From: Pseudazoarcus sp963975885
GTDB lineage: Bacteria; Pseudomonadota; Gammaproteobacteria; Burkholderiales; Rhodocyclaceae
Assembly (NCBI GenBank): GCA_963975885.1
Contig: CAXBIS010000004.1
Span: 1-64,000, forward strand
Reading direction: 5' to 3'
Length of the DNA: 64,000 nucleotides
A model generated the notes under the pieces. The model was not told where the DNA came from. It worked only from the letters and a program-made list of their open reading frames with translations, and made no database searches. Position numbers and translations under genes: made by a program. This document shows positions 43,187 through 51,840 of this stretch, piece after piece (positions within the stretch are counted from its first letter, which is position 1; each line of letters starts with the position of its first letter).

Positions 43187-44204
43187 CGGGTGACTCTCCC
43201 CAGCGGTTGATGGCTGAAGTGCCCAGTGTATCGTCCGGTCGATCCGTCGACGAAGCGGTAGCGGCGTTGCGCGAGAAATGGCGTATTGCAAATGCAACAC
43301 GTTCTTCGACGCTCCGTCCCTCGGGCTGAGCCTCGACGAGATCCAGCCGGCCGCGCAGGCCCTCGCCGTTGGCCATCTGGATGGCCAGCCCGGGGCGCGC
43401 ATTGAGTTCGAGCAGCATCGGCCCCAGTCTGCGGTCGAGCGCCAGGTCAGCGCCGAGGTAGCCCAGCCCGGTCATCTCGTAGCAGGCCGCGGACAGATGC
43501 AGCAGGGTGTTCCAGTCAGGAATCTTGAGCGAGGCGACTTCGCGGCCGGTATCCGGGTGGGCGCTGCACGGGCGGTCGAACTGGACGGCGCGCACCGCCG
43601 TGCCGCTGCCAATGTCCAGCCCCACACCGACCGCGCCCTGGTGCAGGTTGGCCTTGCCGTCGGAAGCGGCCGTGGACAATCGCATCATCGACATCACCGG
43701 ATAGCCGCGGAAGACGATCACGCGGATGTCGGGGACACCCTCGTAGGTGTAATCGGCGAAACGCTCGTCGAAGTCGATCAGCGTCTCGACGATGGCGACG
43801 TCGGGTGAACCGCCCAGGGAGTAAAGGCCCGAGAGGATGTTGGAGACGTGGCGTTCGATGTCTTCGCGTCCGATGCGCGTACCGCTGGGCTTGATGTAGC
43901 CGTCGCCGTCGATGCGTTCGATGACGAGGATGCCCTTGCCACTGCTGCCCTTGGCCGGCTTGATGACGAAGCCGGGGCGACCGGCGACCATCTCGACCAC
44001 GTGGCGGACCGCGAACTGCGAGCGCACCGTGCCGATCAGCTCCGGTGAGGTGATGCCGTAATCGGTTGCGAGCAGCTTGGTCTGCAGCTTGTCGTCGACC
44101 AGCGGATACAGGCGCCGGTCGTTGTAGCGGCCGATGTAGCGGATGTTGCGCGTGTTCATGCCGATCACGCCGCGCGAGCGCAGGGTGGTAGCCACTGAGA
44201 GCAT
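43128..44204 (-). CDS. RimK-like ATP-grasp (alpha-L-glutamate ligase-like) protein
   Basis: 358 aa. ATP-grasp fold: FVIKPAKGSSGKGILVIERI (nucleotide-binding loop), DYTYEGVPDIRVIVFRGYPV, and LGADLALDRRLGPMLLELNA with metal-binding Glu/Asn. Homologue of RimK that always sits beside a 7TM transglutaminase-like protein and an aspartic-protease-like lipoprotein. Likely forms a peptide-type bond (glutamate or similar) on an unidentified acceptor. The protein ends in a 45-residue low-complexity tail that overlaps the BLUF start. ATG at 44204. Confidence 0.88.
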   Translation of the reverse strand: MLSVATTLRSRGVIGMNTRNIRYIGRYNDRRLYPLVDDKLQTKLLATDYGITSPELIGTVRSQFAVRHVVEMVAGRPGFVIKPAKGSSGKGILVIERIDGDGYIKPSGTRIGREDIERHVSNILSGLYSLGGSPDVAIVETLIDFDERFADYTYEGVPDIRVIVFRGYPVMSMMRLSTAASDGKANLHQGAVGVGLDIGSGTAVRAVQFDRPCSAHPDTGREVASLKIPDWNTLLHLSAACYEMTGLGYLGADLALDRRLGPMLLELNARPGLAIQMANGEGLRGRLDLVEAQPEGRSVEERVAFAIRHFSRNAATASSTDRPDDTLGTSAINRWGESPDVRIPAPDLRQPLGRPTGP

Positions 44205-44207
44205 TCT

Positions 44208-45713
44208 TCAGCGCTCCGCCAGCGGCTTGAAGCGCCACAGTTCGAGCAGGCGATAGCCGGTGTAGTTGCCGATCATCAGGATCAGCGCCATCAGGATGAA
44301 CTGAACGCCGAGGAAATTGAAGGTGACGTGGCGCACCCAGGGATTGGTCATCGCCAGATAGGCGATGACAGCCGTGAGCAGGCTGCCGCCGCCCTGGATC
44401 AGCACCTCTTTCGGGCCTTCCTCCTCCCACAGGATGGACATGCGCTCGATGGTCCACGACAGGATGATCATCGGGAAGAAGGTGATGGTCAGCCCCGCGT
44501 TGAGCCCGAAGCGCCAGGACAGTACCGAAAACACCGAGATGATGCCGATTACGGTGATGATCACCGCGGACACCCTCGCGACCAGCAACAGGTTCAGGTG
44601 CGACAGATAGCTGCGGATTACCAGACCCACCGCCACCACCAGCAGAAAGCCGATCAGCCCGGTGGTGAGCGAGGTCTGGATGAACGCCAGCGCGATGAGC
44701 ACCGGCATGAAGGTGCCCGAGGTCTTGATGCCGATCAGGATGCGCAGAATCACCACCACCAGTGCTCCGATCGGGATCAGCAGAATGGTCATGAACAGCG
44801 CCTGCTCTTCCAGCGGCAGGCTGTGAATCGAGAAGTTGAGCAGCGTCGAATCACCCGCCTGGCTGCGCAACGCGGCGCTGGCCGGCTGGCTGTGGCGCAG
44901 CATCGAGAAGCTGACCTGTGAGTTCGTGCCGCCCTGCACCTCAAGCACCGGTCCGGCCGCGCGCTGCCACAACAGCAGGTTCTCTGGCTTGCCTTCGGTG
45001 CCGGATATCGGCTCGATCAGGATCGAGGCGTCACCGTCGAAGACCTCGACCCAGGTCGTCAGCGTCTGGCGGCGACGTCCGTCGTCGAGCAGCAGGCCAT
45101 GAACCTCGCGCGCGGCGATGCCGGCCTGATTGAGCAAACGCACGATCAGCGTGGTCTCGGGGTGCCGGGTCAGCAACAGGCGCGAGTTCTCTCCCTGACC
45201 TTCGCCCGAGATGTCGTGCACCAGTTCGCGCGCGAAGCTGAAAGCGTCCGCCGAACGCTGCCAGGCGCGGTCGATGACGGTGCGTGCGGCGATGTCATAG
45301 GGGCTTTGCCACGGGATCTCGGATTGCACCTCGGGTGGTGGCACGTCCACGCCGCGCTCGGCCGGTGCGACGAGAAATTGCACCGTGTAGTAGAGCTGTT
45401 GCGGACCGTCGGCAGAGCGTATGGCCCAGCGCGCGCGTCTTGCGGCAGGTGCATCATTGAAGCTCAGGCCGTACCCGGCCGATGCGGTGTGTTCGTTGAG
45501 CAGGCGGAAACCGGGCTGATCGGAAGGCAGTGCCAGATCGACGCGGACCGGTTCGCCCTGCGCGCGCAGATTGACCTGCGCCTCTACCTCCCATACCTGA
45601 CGCTGCTCGCCGGGAGCCCAGGGCACCTCGTATTCCACATGGCGGTGTACGCTGAGCGTGACCCCCGCAACGAGCAGTAGACCGACGATCAGGTAGAAGG
45701 GCAGGCGCGACAT
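44208..45713 (-). CDS. inactive transglutaminase fused to 7TM domain
   Basis: 501 aa. TM helix at the N-terminus (FYLIVGLLLVAGVTLSV), periplasmic transglutaminase-like domain (about 45-240; the Cys of the catalytic triad is not visible, as in the family), linker, then a hydrophobic C-terminal region with seven TM helices (about 275-495; ALFMTILLIPIGALVVVILR, FMPVLIALAFIQTSLTTGL). Inner membrane. Three bases separate it from the ligase gene and three from the protease gene, so one operon. Confidence 0.88.
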   Translation of the reverse strand: MSRLPFYLIVGLLLVAGVTLSVHRHVEYEVPWAPGEQRQVWEVEAQVNLRAQGEPVRVDLALPSDQPGFRLLNEHTASAGYGLSFNDAPAARRARWAIRSADGPQQLYYTVQFLVAPAERGVDVPPPEVQSEIPWQSPYDIAARTVIDRAWQRSADAFSFARELVHDISGEGQGENSRLLLTRHPETTLIVRLLNQAGIAAREVHGLLLDDGRRRQTLTTWVEVFDGDASILIEPISGTEGKPENLLLWQRAAGPVLEVQGGTNSQVSFSMLRHSQPASAALRSQAGDSTLLNFSIHSLPLEEQALFMTILLIPIGALVVVILRILIGIKTSGTFMPVLIALAFIQTSLTTGLIGFLLVVAVGLVIRSYLSHLNLLLVARVSAVIITVIGIISVFSVLSWRFGLNAGLTITFFPMIILSWTIERMSILWEEEGPKEVLIQGGGSLLTAVIAYLAMTNPWVRHVTFNFLGVQFILMALILMIGNYTGYRLLELWRFKPLAER

Positions 45714-45716
45714 CGA

Positions 45717-46520
45717 TCAGGGCTCGAGCAGGTCGTTGTCGTCCTGGTCGTCGGCGGCCTCATCGGCCGTCTCCCCCCCCGGGAACTCCGGCCGTGCAAG
45801 CGTGTAGCTGCGGCTCACGTCGATCACCGCCTGATCCATCATGAACCGACGTCCCAGCAGCACCGGATAGCTCAGGTGAGCGCGGTCGTTGAGGGTGAAT
45901 TCGACGTTCTGCTCAAGCGTGCCGATCGTCATCGGCAGTGCAATGACCGGGCGGCTATCCGAGCCCGAAGCTTGCAGGATGCGCACGCGCCGCACGACCT
46001 TGGCCTCGATCTCGCGATCGCGCACGTCGGCGACCACCGCATCGTCCTCCCCCAGCGCCAGGCGAAAACGCACCCAGTCCTCGCCGTCACGCTCGAACGG
46101 CGTGATCTCCTCGGCCGACAACGACGAGGTGTTGGCGCCCGTGTCCAGACGCGCCTTGAAGTAGGAGCCCAGCGTCGGCAGGCCGACCCATTCGGCGCGC
46201 CCTAGCACGAGCTTCTCGTCGGCGGCGTCGGTTGTCAGCGGGCCGGGGCAGTCAACACGCTCGGGGCTTTCCACCTGCGTCGTGACCTGCTCATGCAGCG
46301 TCTGCACGCTGCTGCGCAGTTCCCCGATGGCGGCCAGACTCGCGCGGCTGCGCACGTCGTCGAAACCGCAGTGCTCGAGCAGCGCGCCCTCCATCCGGTC
46401 GATGCGCTCGACGATGCGCGCCTCGCCCTGCGATGGACCTTCAGGCGGCGTTGCGCACGCGGATAAAAGCAACAGGATGGTCAATGAAACGGGAAGTGTC
46501 AGTCGCCATGTGAGAGACAT
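45717..46520 (-). CDS. retropepsin-like lipoprotein (ATP-dependent zinc protease family)
   Basis: 267 aa from the ATG at 46520. Lipoprotein signal with LSAC lipobox (Cys22), a helical region with paired Cys (about 50-90), then a retropepsin-type beta domain with DTGANTSS (Asp126) and VLLGRRFMMDQAVIDV. Called ATP-dependent zinc protease in annotation pipelines, but the sequence shows an aspartic-protease fold. First gene of the four-gene unit; acts at the inner face of the outer membrane or in the periplasm. Acidic C-terminus. Confidence 0.85.
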   Translation of the reverse strand: MSLTWRLTLPVSLTILLLLSACATPPEGPSQGEARIVERIDRMEGALLEHCGFDDVRSRASLAAIGELRSSVQTLHEQVTTQVESPERVDCPGPLTTDAADEKLVLGRAEWVGLPTLGSYFKARLDTGANTSSLSAEEITPFERDGEDWVRFRLALGEDDAVVADVRDREIEAKVVRRVRILQASGSDSRPVIALPMTIGTLEQNVEFTLNDRAHLSYPVLLGRRFMMDQAVIDVSRSYTLARPEFPGGETADEAADDQDDNDLLEP

Positions 46521-46766
46521 CGAATGCGGGTTCCATGAGGGCCTGAGGCCCGGGTGCAGCGACACGGTCAAGCCGTCGCCGGATGGTCGGGGCAGGGTGT
46601 GCGGCACGCCTGTAGTTCGGGCACGGTGTGCGTCCAAGCCTCCCGTGCCGTTGTGGGATTCGGTCCGCATTTTCGGAGTTCCGTGCCCCAATTCGCGTAC
46701 CCGCTTTGTTTCAGGATGTTGCAATATGCTTTATGAATGGCCGGCCGCGCGACTTCCGCCGTGTCG

Positions 46767-47102
46767 TCAGTCCCGGTTGCGGAAAGCGGTGGCCGCGGCT
46801 GGCCAGGCGAAGGCGAAGGCCATCACGCCAGAGCCGGCAGCGATCCCGAACAGAGTCAGCCAGCGTTCGCGGTCGGCGAAGGCGCCGAAGGGCAGGTCCG
46901 CCAGCACCGGCACCGTGAACAGTGCCGAGACGGCCGCGACGATGCCCGCGAACACTGCCAGTGGACGCGTCGAGCGCCACCGTGCGCCACCGCGCAGCAG
47001 CGTGTAGATCATCAGCGCCACCCAGCCGGTGGCGACCAGTGCCGCCGCCGGCCAGTTCTCGGCGAGCAGTTCGGCGAATCGTTCGAGTCGGAAGTCCTTC
47101 AT
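46767..47102 (-). CDS. small membrane protein coupled to DUF3025 gene
   Basis: 111 aa. Three hydrophobic helices (PAAALVATGWVALMIYTLLR, LAVFAGIVAAVSALFTVPVL, FGIAAGSGVMAFAFAWPAAA). The ATG at 47102 overlaps the DUF3025 stop (ATGA). Unknown function. Confidence 0.65.
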   Translation of the reverse strand: MKDFRLERFAELLAENWPAAALVATGWVALMIYTLLRGGARWRSTRPLAVFAGIVAAVSALFTVPVLADLPFGAFADRERWLTLFGIAAGSGVMAFAFAWPAAATAFRNRD

Positions 47103-47950
47103 CGGGCCGCTTCGGGCAAGGGTTGGGACGGCGATGATACCGCGCCGGGGCGAGCCGGCCGGAACTGGCTCGTGTCGCGATAATAAGCCCGTGACTCGCT
47201 TTCGGGCGTGACGCCGGGGATGCCCAGCAGCGGCAGCGGGCGCAGCAGGCGCGGCGTCGTCAGCATCTTCGGGTTGGCCAGCTGCGCGGCGAGCCAGCGG
47301 TCGGTGTCCTCCGAGCGCGCGCGCGCGTCGAGCGCGAACCATGCGGGTGCGACCAGGCGGTGCAGGGTCTTGGCGCACAGGCCCACAAACGGCGCGCGCA
47401 GCGCGTCCCAGCTGGCGTGGCCGAACACCATGAAGGCGGTGCTCGCGGGCAGTGCGTCGCGGCGGCGCCAGAACACCTCTTCCCAGGCGTGCGTGGCCAG
47501 GCCGTTAAGGATGGCCGGGTCGCAACTGGTGACGACCATTCCGCACTCGTCGAACTGTGTGAGCGCGTCGCGACGTGGCCCGCGCCCCGTCAGCCCGGCG
47601 GCATGGCGCGCGGTGATTTCATGCGCATGGGCGGCGTTGAGCGCGGCCTTGGCCAGCGGCCACGCGCACCACGACAACGCGTTGAAGAAGTCGTGCCAGT
47701 CGTCGCGGCGCGTGGGCACCCGGCCGCTGGCGTCGATGTGCGCTTCGTAGCCGTCGGCGACATCGGCATGTTCGAAACGCAGTGCATGCCCGGAGCCGGT
47801 TTGCGCCTGCGGCACCGCTTCGCGCAGCAGCGCCGTGAGCGCGGCCGCGTCGGGCAGCCGCGGCCCATCGAAGCGCGCCATCCACGGCGCGATCGGCGCG
47901 AACAGCGTGCGTCCGGCAAGGGCGGCAGGGCTTTCGGGATGAGGCGTCAT
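47099..47950 (-). CDS. DUF3025 family protein
   Basis: 283 aa. RRDDWHDFFNALSWCAWPLA and FDECGMVVTSCDPAI followed by ATHAWEEVFWRRRDALPAST are the conserved DUF3025 blocks. Cytoplasmic, conserved in Beta- and Gammaproteobacteria, function unknown (the DWHDFFNAL motif suggests an enzyme). ATG at 47950. Confidence 0.8.
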   Translation of the reverse strand: MTPHPESPAALAGRTLFAPIAPWMARFDGPRLPDAAALTALLREAVPQAQTGSGHALRFEHADVADGYEAHIDASGRVPTRRDDWHDFFNALSWCAWPLAKAALNAAHAHEITARHAAGLTGRGPRRDALTQFDECGMVVTSCDPAILNGLATHAWEEVFWRRRDALPASTAFMVFGHASWDALRAPFVGLCAKTLHRLVAPAWFALDARARSEDTDRWLAAQLANPKMLTTPRLLRPLPLLGIPGVTPESESRAYYRDTSQFRPARPGAVSSPSQPLPEAAR

Positions 47951-48003
47951 CGGCAGAGCGCGTGATCGTTGCCGGGCATTCTAGCCGGCGCCCGCGGCAG
48001 ACG

Positions 48004-48024
48004 AAAAAAAGCCCCGCGCGGGGC
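48004..48024 (-). terminator. terminator of the peroxidase remnant
   Basis: On the minus strand GCCCC-GCGC-GGGGC is followed by seven T. It lies 28 bases after the stop of the cytochrome c peroxidase remnant and still matches an intact terminator. Confidence 0.75.
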
Positions 48025-48051
48025 GGGGCCGGTGGGCTGTGGTGGCCGTGC

Positions 48052-48264
48052 TCAGTCGAACGGCGTCGGGCGCGGCGTGAGATCGGCCGATGGCGGCAGG
48101 ATGGGCAGCGTGAAGTTCGGCTGGTCGCCGGTCAGCGTGCGCAGGAAGGCGACGATCTTGGCGTTCTCGTCTAGCGTGAAGTGACGGCCCAGTTGCAGGC
48201 GTCCCATGATGTCCACCGCTTCGGTCGTGGAAGTACCGGTAGGTCATCTCGACGTTGCATCGAT
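48052..48264 (-). pseudogene. 3' remnant of a di-haem cytochrome c peroxidase gene
   Basis: Minus-strand translation gives NVEMTYRYFHD in one frame and then, after a frame change near 48225, EAVDIMGRLQLGRHFTLDEN and AKIVAFLRTLTGDQPNFTLP, ending ADLTPRPTPFD-stop. This is the conserved C-terminal part of bacterial cytochrome c peroxidases (normally NVELTYPYFHDGS ... EAVDIMGRLQLGR). The haem-binding parts are missing and a short internal stretch is lost between short ACGAC repeats, causing the frameshift. Its terminator survives. Non-functional. Confidence 0.8.
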
Positions 48265-48373
48265 TCAGGGGGAATCTGCTTGTTGACCGAGGTCAATCGA
48301 CTGCGCGATTGTTCGCGCGCACGGCGTTTGGGCGAACTACTATCGACGGCCCCATGATGCGGAGCAGCTTTCC

Positions 48374-48574
48374 ATGTCTTTCAGACTGTTCGCGGTGCTG
48401 GCATGCGCGGGTGTGCTGTCGGGTTGCTCGGCCGCGGTGGCTGTCGCCGATGCGACCGTGACGGTGGTGGCGACCGGTGTGAAGGTCACTGCGAAGACGG
48501 TCGGGGCGGTTGCCGATGCGGTGATCCCGGACGGGAAGGACGAAGACGACCGCGATCGCGACGCCGAGAAATGA
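48374..48574 (+). CDS. small lipoprotein
   Basis: 66 aa. Signal peptide with lipobox LSGC (Cys18), then an Ala/Val-rich segment (VADATVTVVATGVKVTAKTV) and a strongly acidic/charged tail (DEDDRDRDAEK). Short lipoproteins of this design are common in betaproteobacteria. Ends at a hairpin. Confidence 0.65.
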   Translation: MSFRLFAVLACAGVLSGCSAAVAVADATVTVVATGVKVTAKTVGAVADAVIPDGKDEDDRDRDAEK

Positions 48575-48576
48575 AA

Positions 48577-48600
48577 ACGGCCCGCGCAAAGGTGGGCCGT
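48577..48600. terminator. hairpin between convergent small genes
   Basis: ACGGCCC and GGGCCGT pair (7 bp) around a 10-base loop directly after the lipoprotein stop and 22 bases beyond the tautomerase stop. Confidence 0.55.
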
Positions 48601-48621
48601 CAAGGATCGGGTCCGTGGACT

Positions 48622-48810
48622 TCAGTTCGCTTCCGACCAGGGTTTTCCGGCCGTACCCCAGTCGTGCTTGGGAATGTCGTAGATGATGACATCCACCGAT
48701 TCCGGGCCGCAGCCGAGCACGCGGCAGGATTCCTTCGTGATCGCTTCCATCAGTTCCTTCTTCTTCTCGGGCGAGCGGCCCTCGAACAGTTCGACACGGA
48801 AAGTCGGCAT
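48622..48810 (-). CDS. 4-oxalocrotonate tautomerase-family protein
   Basis: 62 aa. Begins M-P, so Pro becomes the catalytic N-terminus; PTFRVELFEGRSPEKKKELM and the C-terminal VDVIIYDIPKHDWG match the tautomerase superfamily. Small trimer/hexamer enzyme catalysing keto-enol shifts on 2-oxo acids; specific substrate unknown. Confidence 0.85.
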   Translation of the reverse strand: MPTFRVELFEGRSPEKKKELMEAITKESCRVLGCGPESVDVIIYDIPKHDWGTAGKPWSEAN

Positions 48811-48853
48811 GGGTCTTCTCCTTGTAGATTGGGGTGGTCCCGAATTCGGGTGA

Positions 48854-49108
48854 TCAGCGCAGGCCCTGGGCGGTGAACAGAATCACCTGCCCACCGACGA
48901 AGCTCACGTTCACGCTGGCCTTGCCGTTGCGCCACACGCAGTTACGCGCGCTGAGCACGTCGTCGCACTCGCTCGGTTTGCCCAGCAGTTGCTGCACTTC
49001 GCCATAGCTCTGGCCGGTGCGCAGCTTGTCGTAATTCTCGACCGTGACCTTGCTGCACGCGGCCAGCGCCAGCAACAGCACGGCGGGGATGAGATGGGCG
49101 AATTTCAT
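48854..49108 (-). CDS. small SmpA/OmlA-like lipoprotein
   Basis: 84 aa. Lipobox LAAC (Cys18), then ENYDKLRTGQSYGEVQQLLG, the pattern of the BamE/SmpA-like and DUF3862 lipoproteins, with one disulfide pair (ECDDVLSARNC). Predicted outer-membrane lipoprotein. Too divergent to call BamE. Confidence 0.7.
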   Translation of the reverse strand: MKFAHLIPAVLLLALAACSKVTVENYDKLRTGQSYGEVQQLLGKPSECDDVLSARNCVWRNGKASVNVSFVGGQVILFTAQGLR

Positions 49109-49181
49109 CGGTGGCTCCGAAGACGGGACGGGGCGATTCTAAGCCCGTGGGCGGCGCGCCGTGTGGGCCGATTGCAGCTGC

Positions 49182-49730
49182 TTACACCAGTCCGAGCGCG
49201 CCGACGAACGCGCCGGCCGCGATCAGCCAGATCGGCGACACTTGCCACAGCAGCATCGCGAGCACGGTGGCGACGATCAGCACGAGAGACCCGATGCGGT
49301 GTTCGGGTGCCTGCACCAGTGGCATCGCCACCACTGTGCCGGCGGCCATCAGCAGGCTGATGGTCATCGGTGCGAGTCCGTGCACGAAGGCGCGCACGCC
49401 CGGCGTGTCGCGTCGCGCGTGGCCCCAGCGGCTGATTGCCAACGTGACCAGGGTCGAGGGCAGCAGCATGCCGACCAGCGCCGCGGCCGCGCCGGTCAGG
49501 CCGAACACCTGGTAGCCCAGCACCGCGACGAACAGCAGATTGGGGCCGGGCGCGGCCTGCGCGATCGCGATCGACGTCGTGAAGCCGGCGTCGTCCAGCC
49601 AGCCGTGCTGCTCGACCAGGAAACGGTGCATCTCCGGTGCGGTCGAGATCGCGCCGCCGACCGACAGCAGCGAGAGCATCAGGAAGCGCGCGAACAGATC
49701 CAGTACGTCGGCCGGACTCAGGGCGTTCAT
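49182..49730 (-). CDS. chrA: chromate transporter domain protein (second of a split pair)
   Basis: 182 aa from the ATG at 49730. CHR domain: LFARFLMLSLLSVGGAISTA, EMHRFLVEQHGWLDDAGFTT and IAQAAPGPNLLFVAVLGYQV. Homologous half of a ChrA-type transporter; the other half is encoded upstream with an ATGA overlap. Exports chromate in known members, but other anions are possible. Confidence 0.85.
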   Translation of the reverse strand: MNALSPADVLDLFARFLMLSLLSVGGAISTAPEMHRFLVEQHGWLDDAGFTTSIAIAQAAPGPNLLFVAVLGYQVFGLTGAAAALVGMLLPSTLVTLAISRWGHARRDTPGVRAFVHGLAPMTISLLMAAGTVVAMPLVQAPEHRIGSLVLIVATVLAMLLWQVSPIWLIAAGAFVGALGLV

Positions 49731-50368
49731 GCCTCCTCCCGTTGCGCCAGGCGCCAGCGTGCCAGCGCCCAGCCGATCAGGCCAAGGCCGGGCACCACCC
49801 AAACCAGTGGCGCGCGCATGACGGCGATCAGCACGAAAGTCGCCAGCCCGAGCGTTGCCGCCAGTACCCAGCCCAGCGGGTTGCCGCGCAGCGATGCGGC
49901 GAGCCGCAGCCCCATGCCAATGGTCAGCCCGGCGGCCACCGCCGCCATGCCGCGCAGCGCGCCAGCCACTGCACTCTGGTCGGCAAACTGGTTGTAGACC
50001 GCGACCAGCGACAGCATGACGACCAGCGGCACGAGCATCATGCCGGACAACGCCGCCAGCGCACCCCGCCAGCCGAAGCTGCGATCGCCGACGATCAGCG
50101 ACATGTTGACGATGTTCGCGCCGGGCAACAGTTGCGACAGTGAAAGCAGTTCGACGAACTCCTCACGCGTGAGCCAGCGCTTGTGATCGACCAGCGTGCG
50201 GTGCGCCACCGCCAGCACGCCGCCGAAGCCCTGCAGCGCGAGCAGCGTGAAGGTCACGAACAGCTCCGTGAGCGACCGTGGAGCGGGGCGCTCGGCATTG
50301 GAAGAGTCGTCGGAATCGGTCACGATCGAATTACGAAGTGGAAGACGCGAAGCGTAGCGCATCGGCAC
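49727..50368 (-). CDS. chrA: chromate transporter domain protein (first of a split pair)
   Basis: 213 aa from 50368; a GTG at 50323 would give the shorter form and the true start is uncertain. CHR domain with TFTLLALQGFGGVLAVAHRT, LVDHKRWLTREEFVELLSLS and LLPGANIVNMSLIVGDRSFG. Acts with its partner at 49182 as a heterodimeric short-chain CHR transporter. Lies just behind the tRNA-Gly promoter region on the opposite strand. Confidence 0.8.
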   Translation of the reverse strand: MPMRYASRLPLRNSIVTDSDDSSNAERPAPRSLTELFVTFTLLALQGFGGVLAVAHRTLVDHKRWLTREEFVELLSLSQLLPGANIVNMSLIVGDRSFGWRGALAALSGMMLVPLVVMLSLVAVYNQFADQSAVAGALRGMAAVAAGLTIGMGLRLAASLRGNPLGWVLAATLGLATFVLIAVMRAPLVWVVPGLGLIGWALARWRLAQREEA

Positions 50369-50401
50369 GCGCGTCGCAGGTGTGCTTGTGTGATCGCGCG
50401 C

Positions 50402-50429
50402 TTGACACCGGAAAGACGCCCACTATAAT
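50402..50429 (+). promoter_or_regulatory. sigma-70 promoter of tRNA-Gly
   Basis: TTGACA at 50402-50407 and TATAAT at 50424-50429, both perfect consensus hexamers with 16-bp spacing, directly upstream of the tRNA. The strongest promoter visible in the window. Confidence 0.9.
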
Positions 50430-50443
50430 GGCCGTCTTTCCAA

Positions 50444-50519
50444 GCGGGAATAGCTCAGTTGGTAGAGCGCAACCTTGCCAAGGTTGAGGTCGCGAGTTCG
50501 AGCCTCGTTTCCCGCTCCA
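50444..50519 (+). tRNA. tRNA-Gly (GCC)
   Basis: 76 bases, full cloverleaf: acceptor GCGGGAA with TTCCCGC, D arm with TTGGTAGAGC, anticodon arm CAACC-TTGCCAA-GGTTG (anticodon GCC), T arm with TTCGAGC, encoded CCA at 50517-50519. Decodes GGC/GGU. Stands alone with its own promoter and terminator. Confidence 0.97.
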
Positions 50520-50563
50520 GCATTAAGCCGGCGAAGTCGTTTGGACTTTGCCGGCCGTCCGAG

Positions 50564-50590
50564 AACAGGGGCCTCGCGCCCCTGTTTTCG
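50564..50590 (+). terminator. terminator after tRNA-Gly
   Basis: AACAGGGGC and GCCCCTGTT form a 9-bp stem around CTCGC, followed by TTTCG. Also faces the exchanger gene ending at 50633 on the minus strand. Confidence 0.8.
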
Positions 50591-50632
50591 TTGACTCTCT
50601 CCGAAACGAAGTCCTGATTTTCCGGCCATCCT

Positions 50633-51652
50633 TCACAGGGTCGCCAGGGAAGCGGCTGCCGCGGCCAGCCAAAGCAGCAGGACCAGCGCACTCTCGAAGC
50701 CGATTCGCCCGATGCCGTAGCGCTGCCGCCGCACCAGACCAAGCAGCAGGATGGACATCATCAGAATCGACAGCAGCCCCCACAGCACCTCGGAGGTCGT
50801 GACTGCCTGGTAGATCGAGCCTTCGACGTAGGCCAGGTCGGCGAAGGCGATCACGACGACGTTGAAGCAGTTCGTCCCGACGATGTTGCCGAAGGCCAGC
50901 GTCAGCGCGCCGGCGCGAATGGCGGCGATGGTCGTGACCAGCTCGGGCAGGGAGGTAAATACGCCGGTGAGCAGCGCGCCGACGACCGAATCGCTCAGCG
51001 CCGTGTGATCGGCGATCGTGCCTGCTGCATTCATGATGACCCAGGCCGCAACTGCAACCACGAGGGCGAGAGATGCGAAGCGCACCCACAAGGTCGTGGA
51101 ATTTGCTGCTTGCGCGTCGGCTTTGGGAACGTCCTCGACGGTCTGTGCCGTATGCACCGCTTTCCACATGGGCTTGGTGTGTGCCAGGCGCACCAGGTGG
51201 TAGCCATATGGATAGGCCAGCAGGATCGCGAAGGTTGCGGGATGGACGATCCATACCTCGATGGGCGGACCGATCATTGCCATCACGGGCAGCGTGATCA
51301 AGGCGATCGAGAGTGCGGACAGGCTCAGGTTGGCGGGGGAGGCCGCGGCGTGTTCCAGGTTCGCGCGTCGATAGAGCATGTCGCCAACCGCCAGAAAGGC
51401 GATGTTCGCCGCCATGCTGCCCATGATGTTGCTCGTCGCCAGCGCCGGGCGATCCTGCACGGCTGCGGTGACGGTCGCGGCCAGGTCAGGCAGCGAGGTC
51501 GCCGCAGCGAGAATGATCCCCCCGAACAGGGCCTCGCCCAGCCCGGTGCAGTCCGCCAGCCGGTCGGCAAGGCGTGACATGCGGCTGCCGGCCAGGGCGA
51601 TGATGACGGCGGCTCCGACGAACAGTGCGATGCTTGCGCTCAGGGTGTCCAC
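50633..51652 (-). CDS. Na+/Ca2+ exchanger-type membrane protein
   Basis: 339 aa, about ten TM helices in two halves. Alpha repeats: LGEALFGGIILAAATSLPDL and ALLTGVFTSLPELVTTIAAI, each with the (S/T)-L-P-(E/D) ion-binding motif. The connecting loop is short and soluble (about 160-185). Belongs to the CaCA exchanger superfamily; ion specificity not readable here. Confidence 0.88.
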   Translation of the reverse strand: MDTLSASIALFVGAAVIIALAGSRMSRLADRLADCTGLGEALFGGIILAAATSLPDLAATVTAAVQDRPALATSNIMGSMAANIAFLAVGDMLYRRANLEHAAASPANLSLSALSIALITLPVMAMIGPPIEVWIVHPATFAILLAYPYGYHLVRLAHTKPMWKAVHTAQTVEDVPKADAQAANSTTLWVRFASLALVVAVAAWVIMNAAGTIADHTALSDSVVGALLTGVFTSLPELVTTIAAIRAGALTLAFGNIVGTNCFNVVVIAFADLAYVEGSIYQAVTTSEVLWGLLSILMMSILLLGLVRRQRYGIGRIGFESALVLLLWLAAAAASLATL

Positions 51653-51840
51653 GCTCCTCCCTCGCCTCGTTCATTCGCACAGGATACCCTTGACCCTGCA
51701 TGGTGCCTTGAGAGCAGCCGTCTGCATTGACGAAGCGATCAGCCGGAATGTTTCCCGCGCGATCGTGGTCGCATGTTCAGGGGCGTCGAATGCAAGCGGG
51801 ACCGGTCTGTTGCGGAGCAACGCACGGAGGGCACGCCGTC

